This document shows positions 57,367-64,000 of a stretch of 64,000 nucleotides of DNA, piece after piece. Each line of letters begins with the position of its first letter. Within the stretch, counting starts at the first letter, position 1. Source of the stretch: Cochliopodium minus (taxonomy: Eukaryota; Discosea; Himatismenida; Cochliopodiidae); assembly GCA_024220525.1 (NCBI GenBank), contig JAMYWO010000191.1, positions 10,933 to 74,932 of the forward strand. The letters are read 5' to 3'. Both the position numbers and the translations under genes were made by a program. Below the pieces are notes generated by a model, which was not told where the DNA came from, searched no databases, and worked only from the letters and a program-made list of their open reading frames with translations.

Positions 57367-60308
57367 TCAGTTTTGGAGATGATTGATGGTGAATTTCAAG
57401 TAAGGTTCTCTTCTGAAATTCAATAAGTGGCGGTACTGTTCAAGCTCGGAAATGGTTTTGTCAAAGCCATTGGCTTTAAAGATGTAGTCCCAACCAAAAC
57501 CCGTGAGACCCGACTTTTTGGTGATGATTCCATTGATGAATCCTTCGTAAATGAAGATTTTCTCGGTTTGAGCTTCTTTGTAGGCTACGTACACCCCAAT
57601 CGAGCTTTTTTTACCGCTGTAAGTTTCCGAAAACTTTTCGAAACCAATTGATTTGAATTTGTTACCTAAAGATAACAAAAAAAAAGTTTTTTAAAAAAAT
57701 AAAAATAAATAAAAAATGAAAAAAAGTAAAAAAATATCAATTGAAAAATTTATCTACGAAAATAAAAAAATTAAAAACAAAAAAATAAATAAATAAAAAA
57801 ATAATAATAAAAAAATAAAAATAAAAAAATAAAAATAAAAAAATAAAAAACAAAAAGGTAATAAAAAATTATTAACGAAAATAAAAAAATTAATTGAATA
57901 AAAAGGTAACGAAAATAAAAAAACAAACCAGTTAATTGGAGAATAGGCGTATCAGAATTATCTTCGTAGACTTTGATGTAAGGAGTTTCAACAAGACAAT
58001 TATTCTTAATAATGGAAAAAGCCAAATTGATCTTCTTTTTACAAATTTCTATTATTTAAATTTGAAAATAAAAATGAATAAAATAAATTTAATAAAAATG
58101 TTTACCAAGTGTATCATCCTCTTCATTATCATTCAAATCCAAGTGGGCATGTTTGATTTTCCAGAAGAATTTTTTGCCAACTACCTTTTTGATTTCTTTG
58201 AGTTTGTAAGTGCTAAATTTAAAAACGAAAAAATAAAAAAATAAGAATTTGTGTAAACAAAAAATAAAAAAATAAAAATAAAAAAATAAAAATAAAAAAA
58301 TAATAATAAAAAGTAAAACAAAATATGGAAATGAAAAAATTGGAAAATAAAAAGTAAAATAAAAATAAAAAACAAAAACAAAAAAAATAAAAATAAAAAA
58401 TAAAAAAACTAAAAATCAAATAAAAATAAAAAAATAAAGTGAAAACAAATAAAAAAGAAAAATAAATAAAAATATATAACAAAAAATAAAAAACAAAAAA
58501 AGAAAAGAAAATAAAATATAAAATAAAAAAATAAATTTAACCTGGAAGTGGCAATGTGGATGCATTTGGTGGACATTTGCCTCTGTTTTAAGCTTTTTGA
58601 CAAAAGGTAGTATTTTCTGGCCATTTCCAAGTTTGTGTCATTGATTTGAACAACATTATTATCATTATTAATATTATTATTATTCTCATTATTATTCTCA
58701 TTATTTTTATTATTATTTTCAATATTATTTTCATTATTTTTATTGTCATTTTTATTATTATTGTCTGTGTTTTTATTTATTTTCTGAATTTTTTTGCAAT
58801 ATGCAACGAATAGGTTGTGGTAGATCACTAGTATTCCTCTTTCATAATCCTTGTCACTTTTGTGTTTCATGAGCGAGTGTTTTTTGAGGGAAGATTGGCA
58901 AAAGATTAAGCTCTTTTCTAGAATTCTTTTTTTAAGTAAAAATAAAAAATTTTTTTAAAAAAATAATTAATAAAAAAAAAACAATACAAAAAATAATGCA
59001 AAATAATACAAAAAAAAAAAAGATCCATTGAAAAAAAAATTAATTTAAACTTAATTTTATATTTTTTTTTTAAAAAAAAAAAAATGAAATTTAAAAAATA
59101 AAAAAATAAAAAATGATAGTTTACTTGATTGCTTCGTCGTATTGTTCTGTCAAGATATGAACACAAGCAAGGTTGTTGAATGCTTCGTGGCGCTCTTCTT
59201 TCATTTTGGAGGCAATCTGGTATAGAGTTTTAGAGTACTCATATTTCTGTCTTAGAAGGAGCTAAAAAAATTGTTATTAAAAAATAAAAAATTAAAAATA
59301 AAAATGGAAAAATAAAAAATAAAAAAATAAAAAAATAAATAAATAAAAAATAAAAAATAAAAAATAAAAAAATAAATAAAAAATAAAAAATAAAAAAATG
59401 AAGATAAAAAAAATAAAAAAAACAAAAATAATTTTTTTTACATTAAAAAATTTGGTGAAAATGGGAATGAGAATGGGAATACAGGCAATGGTTACAGCGG
59501 TAGAATACATGAAAGAGTAGGAGATTCTCTCTCCGAAATGAGAACTTTTGAGGTAATGCCATAAGGAAGGAGATGAAGGATGAGACAAACTCCAAGCGTC
59601 TATTGTTGCCGCCTTAATTCCTGCTTTGACGTTCGAAAAACCTGAAATTTAAAAAATAAAATTAAATCAGAATGAAATTAAAATAAAAAATAAATAACTA
59701 AATCATTCCAAATATTTTCATTAATTAAAAAAAAATTTAAAAATAAAATGGAAAATTGATAAAAAATTTATAAAAAAAAAATGAATATTAAAATCATCAA
59801 AATTAAAATTAAAAAAAATTAAAACATAAAAAATTAATGAAATAAAAAATAAATAACCAATAAAAATAATAATAATTAATAATAAAAATAAAAAAATTTT
59901 ATTCAATATTTTTATTAATAATTAAAATAGAAAATTGATAAAAATAATAATTAATAAAAATAAAAATAAAAAAATTTAAAATAAATTTAAATTAAGAATA
60001 AAATAAATTTAAATCAATTACTTGTGGTCAAATATTGTTGAGGCAAATAATCTCTTACAGACTCACCAAACCTGAGCAATTCAAAGAGGAAAAAGTAGGT
60101 TGCAGTGAGCTCTTTCATTCTCTGGTGCTCCATTTCTTCTTGGCTTGGAACGAAGTGACCCAATAGATGTGCTGAAGTAAGGAGAGAAGCATTCACTTTT
60201 TAAAATTAATAGATTAAAAATTGTAAATTAAAAACAAAAATAATAAAAAATAATAAATTAAATTTCAATTTATGTTGAATTAAAATTAAAAATTCAAAAT
60301 TTAAAACA

Positions 60309-60339
<31 letters not shown>

Positions 60340-62380
60340 CATATGTAAAATTAAATTTCAAAATAATATAAATAAAAATAATAAATTGATCATAAAAATT
60401 AATAAAAAATTATAAATTGAAAAATTAATAAAAATTTATAAAAAATAAAATTCAAAATAAAATAAAATAATTTAAAAAATAAAAAAAATATACAGGAACC
60501 AGAGCGGTCAGTTTTCATTCTTGGATTAAAATTGTCCTCTCCAAGGCTAGTTTTTACTTTGAATTCAATCAAGTTTTTGGTTTGAGAGAGAAAACCACGT
60601 GAAGCGATTTTTTTTTTTTCTTGACTGAAAGCGATATTCAGTCCTTCTATTGCACTCTGCAATTCTTTCTTCTTTCTTTGATTGGCAAAGTTGGTGAAAA
60701 TGTCCGATAAAGAAGATGTTGCTTGTATTGCAAGTGTAGATGAAGCATTCCCTGTTTTTTAAAGAATACAAAAATAATGAAAAATTTAAATTAAAAAATA
60801 ATTTGATCAAAGAGTAAACGAACAAATTTACAAATTTTTTTGGAATAATAAGTTAAAAATTGAAAGATTTGGGTAAAATAAGTAGAAATTATAAATTAAA
60901 AAAATAAACAAAAAAGATTTGACCAAAATAAAAATTAATCAAAATTTTGACAAGTAAAATATTTTAACAAATAAAATAAAAATGATTTTTTATTTTTTTT
61001 TTACCTATAGAATTACGCAACTGAAAAACGTGTCCTTCAGCAGAAAAATCCTCAGAAGCGAGATTCATTCCCTTACAAAACTTCAACAAAGTCCTCAAGA
61101 AATCAGTATAATTGACATAACCAACACAAGAAGAAAAAGGAGCCTCAATGGCCAAAGAGTCAAACAAAGAAGAGACATAATCGAGTTTCTCCTCACAAAT
61201 TTTCGACAAGATACGCATCTCCGCAACCTGGGTGATCCCTCTACCGAAGTGATTCGTTTCGAATTTTGCCGCCAACATTCTTGTTAGGAGTTCTATGCAT
61301 CTTGTTGCTACTGTTAGCTCTCTTATGATCAGTCTTCTTGCTAGAAGTGGGTAGGGCAGGATCGAGACTAGAACTACCACCAAAACTCCTATCCCGCATG
61401 AAAATCCTAGTTTTATTGCGAACATCCCTGCAAACTCTGGTGTTTCTACAAAATGATTTTTTTTAAAAATAATTTAATTCTTCATTTTTTATCGCTTTAA
61501 TTCTTTTTTTTCATTCTTTATTTTTTTATTAATTTTTTTTTTATTTTTTCTTTTTAATTTTATTTTAAAATTTTTCATTTTGGATTTTTTTTTACCTTTT
61601 TCATTTGTCCAAATCATTAAAATCAATGAAAAAACAAGGATAAAGTATTTTTGAGAGATGATGGAGTATCTTGAGAAAGAAACGACAAAAACCACACAAA
61701 AAAGAAAGATTCCTGTTGCCAATGTGTTGTTCACATCAACAAACTTTGCATACAATACTACAGAAGCAAGGGCAATGCATATTCCAATGAATGTAAATAA
61801 TGTTCTTATGTTTTCACCGAAATTTCTGCCAAAACTCAATGTTGCAATTACAATTGCCATATCTACTGAAACTATTCTTGATTGGATCCATGGTATAAAT
61901 ATTATTATCGAGCAAATTAAGCATCCTTTCGTAATAAATAATTTTATCGTTATAAAAATTTTTTTTTTTCTTTTGATATTCACCAAAGAATACTCTTATA
62001 ACCAAATCCAGATTCTTTATGAATTTTGCTGTTACATAATGTTCTATCTTTGGGATCTGCAATTTGCCTGTGAGATATTCTCGGATGTTTTCATCAAAGA
62101 TATCTCTGTCAGGCATGCTATCTTCGCTTTCATCGTTGTATGTATAAGTCATTTCATCAAAATCTTGGGAATCTTCGTCATTTATTGAATATACATTTGA
62201 TGCTTTTTTATTTTTTTTATTTAATAAGGGTTTCTTCCTTATATCATCCTCATCATCTATAGTTATTGTTGTTTGTCTTTGATCATAACTGCTATCATCT
62301 GTTGAGAAATCATCCAGATTTATCAGCTTATCATCTATGTCCTTCTTGTTATCATAATCTTCACTTCGATCCTTCTTCAT
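57367..62380 (-). CDS. FUSC-like membrane protein - TPR - HAM1/ITPase-like fusion (predicted)
   Basis: About eleven exons. The first half starts MKKDRSEDYDNKKDID at 62380 with a long acidic Ser-rich N-terminus. Six hydrophobic segments follow (CLICSIIIFIPWI, IRTLFTFIGICIALASVVL, FLFCVVFVVSF, ILVFSLILMIW, GIGVLVVVLVSILPYPLLA, STAVTIACIPILIPIF), as in FUSC/aromatic-acid-exporter-like proteins. The next exon is in phase and encodes TPR helices (EAFNNLACVHILTEQYDEAI, LEKSLIFCQSSLKKH), an Asn-rich linker (58660-58790), then HAM1-like blocks: IHIATSSTYKLKEIKKVVG, EICKKKINLAFSIIKNN, FIYEGFINGIITKKSG, GFGWDYIFKANGF and FRREPYLKF. HAM1/ITPA hydrolyses inosine-type nucleotides; the usual acidic residue after LVE appears lost. 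Alternatively two genes lie end to end with the border near 59260-59450. Confidence 0.6.
59285..59440. repeat. A-rich repeat intron
   Basis: An intron between the last membrane-segment exon and the first TPR exon of the predicted fusion gene. It is an array of A6T and A5T units on the + strand and thus T-rich in the sense direction. If the fusion is really two genes, this segment would include the intergenic border. Confidence 0.6.
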
Positions 62381-62639
62381 CTTTTATTTAGAAAGAAAGA
62401 TATGCTGACAACAATTTTTTTATATTTATTTTATTTTCTCCTTCTTGAAAGATCCCAATTTTTCACAATTTTTTTCAAATCTTTTCACAATCTAAATTTC
62501 ATCTATTTAGAAACATCTTATTCTTGATATACTTTAATTCTCCTTTAGAATTTTTCCTTTTTTTTAATGTTCTTGTTGATTCTTATTTTTAATTTTTAAA
62601 TTTTACATTTTTTTTATTTGAAAAAAAAATAAAAAAAAA

Positions 62640-64000
62640 ATGAAAGTCCTCTTTCCTCTACATTTAGATTTTCAACAAATCAAGGAAAAAAGAGAAGGAA
62701 CAATTAGTCTTGAAATAAGCAAAGATAGAAAATTGGTGGGAAAAGATATACCAAGCAATTTTGATTTATTCTCGATTATACACAAAAATGAGAGCTTAGA
62801 AAAAGTATATAACATCGTATCTGAGCCATCCAAAAACACAAAGATGATATACATCCTGATATCAAAGATCATATCAACAAAGATAACAGATGATATCAAT
62901 GAGAAGAGGGCATTAATCTGGATAGCATGCCATTCATTGTTTTCTTTTGAGAGATACTTTTTTGAAGAACATAAAAAGAACAAAAAAGAAAAAAAGGATA
63001 AAAATAAATCAGAATGGGCGAAAATCAAGGAAGATCTGCTCTCCAAAATCATGCATCTTCAAGAAAAAGTGGATTATGGAGATTCATCTAAACAAGTGGA
63101 TCAATTGATTCTGGTGCCTTTGTTGTATCTCTTAGAAAACAATTGGAATTTCATGGTATCTCTTTTGATTCTAAAAAAAAAAAGAATGAAATTTCTTGGA
63201 ATAATTAAATTTAAATTTTTTTTTTATTTTTTAATTTTAGATTAAAAGCAAAAAAGAAATGAATGTTGAAGGAATAACAAATAAAATTTACCAAATCACT
63301 TTCAATTATATCGTGAAAATCGAAAACAGAAAGGAAGAAGTGTACTCAATCATAAACATTAGCTCCAAAAACGAGAATTTGATGAAACTTTTCTCGAAGC
63401 ATGTTATTACAAAGTTTGTAGAAAACAACAGAAAAGAAAAGTTGCTAAAAATAGTGAGTATTTTCTTTGAAATCTTCAAGAAGGCAGAAAACAAGCTCCA
63501 ACAAATAAAATCTCTTGTAATTTTAGCAAATTATTGTCCAAATGAAGTATCTTTGTTTTGTGAAAAGATTTCAGAGATATGTTTCAGCGAAAAAACAAAG
63601 AAATCTAATCTTAAAACACATAATGTCAAGATGATTGAGGTATTGATAGAGAAGCTCGAAGCAAAAAACATCAACTTGGATTCCCTCCTCGGAAACTTCC
63701 CAACCTTGATCCAAGAAAAAGACGCCAACATGAGACGTTCAACTATCGAATTATTTTCTCAAATGTTGAAGAAAAATTGTTTGAAAGAAGAAATCCCTCA
63801 AGTCTTGGGAAGAATAAGTGAGCATTTGTTGGACAAAAGTGTTTTGGTGAGATCTCAGTCTCTCAAATTCATTGAACAAGTATCTTCCTTGGAAAAAATG
63901 GAAGATCAAATTTTACTTTCTTTGAAAAACTCTGCGATGGAGATGTTGTACAAGTATGTTTCTCTGAATAACAACTCTTCTTCTCCTTTGTTCCATTTGA
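62640..64000 (+). CDS. HEAT-repeat protein, condensin CAP-D2-like, 5' part
   Basis: Two exons within the window (62640-63155 and 63241 onward), open at the right edge. The start MKVLFPLHLDFQQI is followed by a helical region with a Lys-rich insert (KKNKKEKKDKNKSEW). HEAT-like pairs then follow (SLVILANYCPNEVSLF, NMRRSTIELFSQMLKKN, LGRISEHLLDKSVLVRSQSL). The phrase DKSVLVRSQSLKFIEQV resembles the D-x3-VR-x3-L signature of condensin subunit 1 (CAP-D2/Ycs4), which compacts mitotic chromosomes. The N-terminal layout also fits CAP-D2, but other HEAT proteins cannot be ruled out without the missing C-terminal part. Confidence 0.5.

Noticed and set aside
58219-58482. Phe/Tyr-rich 87-residue frame that looks like a membrane protein
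   Set aside because: It is a translation of a T-rich intron repeat; similar frames arise in most A6T introns of the window.
1-64000. CRISPR arrays, bacterial operons, tRNA or rRNA genes
   Set aside because: No spaced direct repeats, no promoter/RBS organisation and no cloverleaf-type sequence were spotted by eye; the window is spliced nuclear DNA. A tRNA scan was not possible.

Overview
The window is nuclear DNA from an AT-rich unicellular eukaryote. Genes are split by many short GT-AG introns, and TAA, TAG and TGA all end proteins, so the code looks standard. Eukaryote-only proteins are present: ribosomal uL15, CCT-epsilon, Lunapark, FBXO3 and a Mei2-type RNA-binding protein. Abundant ankyrin, kelch, RCC1 and F-box genes plus Ras-like modules suggest a free-living amoeboid or flagellate protist. 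Anaeramoebae or Amoebozoa are my guesses; the sequence does not settle the lineage.

Layout: 0.2-7.3 kb holds a caspase-family gene running off the left edge, an RCC1-repeat gene and a kelch/F-box/Ras-like fusion. 7.4-14 kb holds a long unrecognised 12-exon gene, a small coiled-coil gene and a YfeX-type DyP peroxidase. 14-17.4 kb holds Lunapark, ribosomal protein L27a and a G-patch gene. 17.5-25.5 kb holds two secreted S12 beta-lactamase-like paralogues with a glycosyltransferase-like gene and a decayed F-box/Ras-like gene between them. 25.7-37.3 kb holds an ankyrin gene, FBXO3, a ten-finger RanBP2-type protein, a TPR-like gene crossing an ambiguous base, and a small ankyrin gene. 37.3-46.9 kb holds a thioredoxin/UBA/ZZ/UBX protein, CCT-epsilon, Mei2-like and a tyrosine-phosphatase-like gene. 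48-54.3 kb holds two ankyrin genes and a 2OG-oxygenase-like gene. 54.4-64 kb holds FKBP, a PP2C phosphatase, a predicted FUSC/TPR/HAM1 fusion and the start of a HEAT-repeat (condensin-like) gene.

Two themes stand out. First, a C-terminal box (W-x4-H, then LLL-x2-K, then PKP or PKY and a hydrophobic helix) recurs on RCC1, ankyrin and oxygenase-like proteins; by position and shape it could be an F-box- or SOCS-like adaptor. With three F-box genes and a UBX protein, this suggests much of the window serves ubiquitin-linked recognition (inference). Second, several domain fusions are unusual, notably the two F-box/Ras-like genes whose GTPase modules have lost key G motifs.

Introns are often filled with a seven-base A6T repeat. 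Gene models were spliced by hand from reading frame, GT-AG sites and protein family patterns, so exact exon borders are approximate unless stated.
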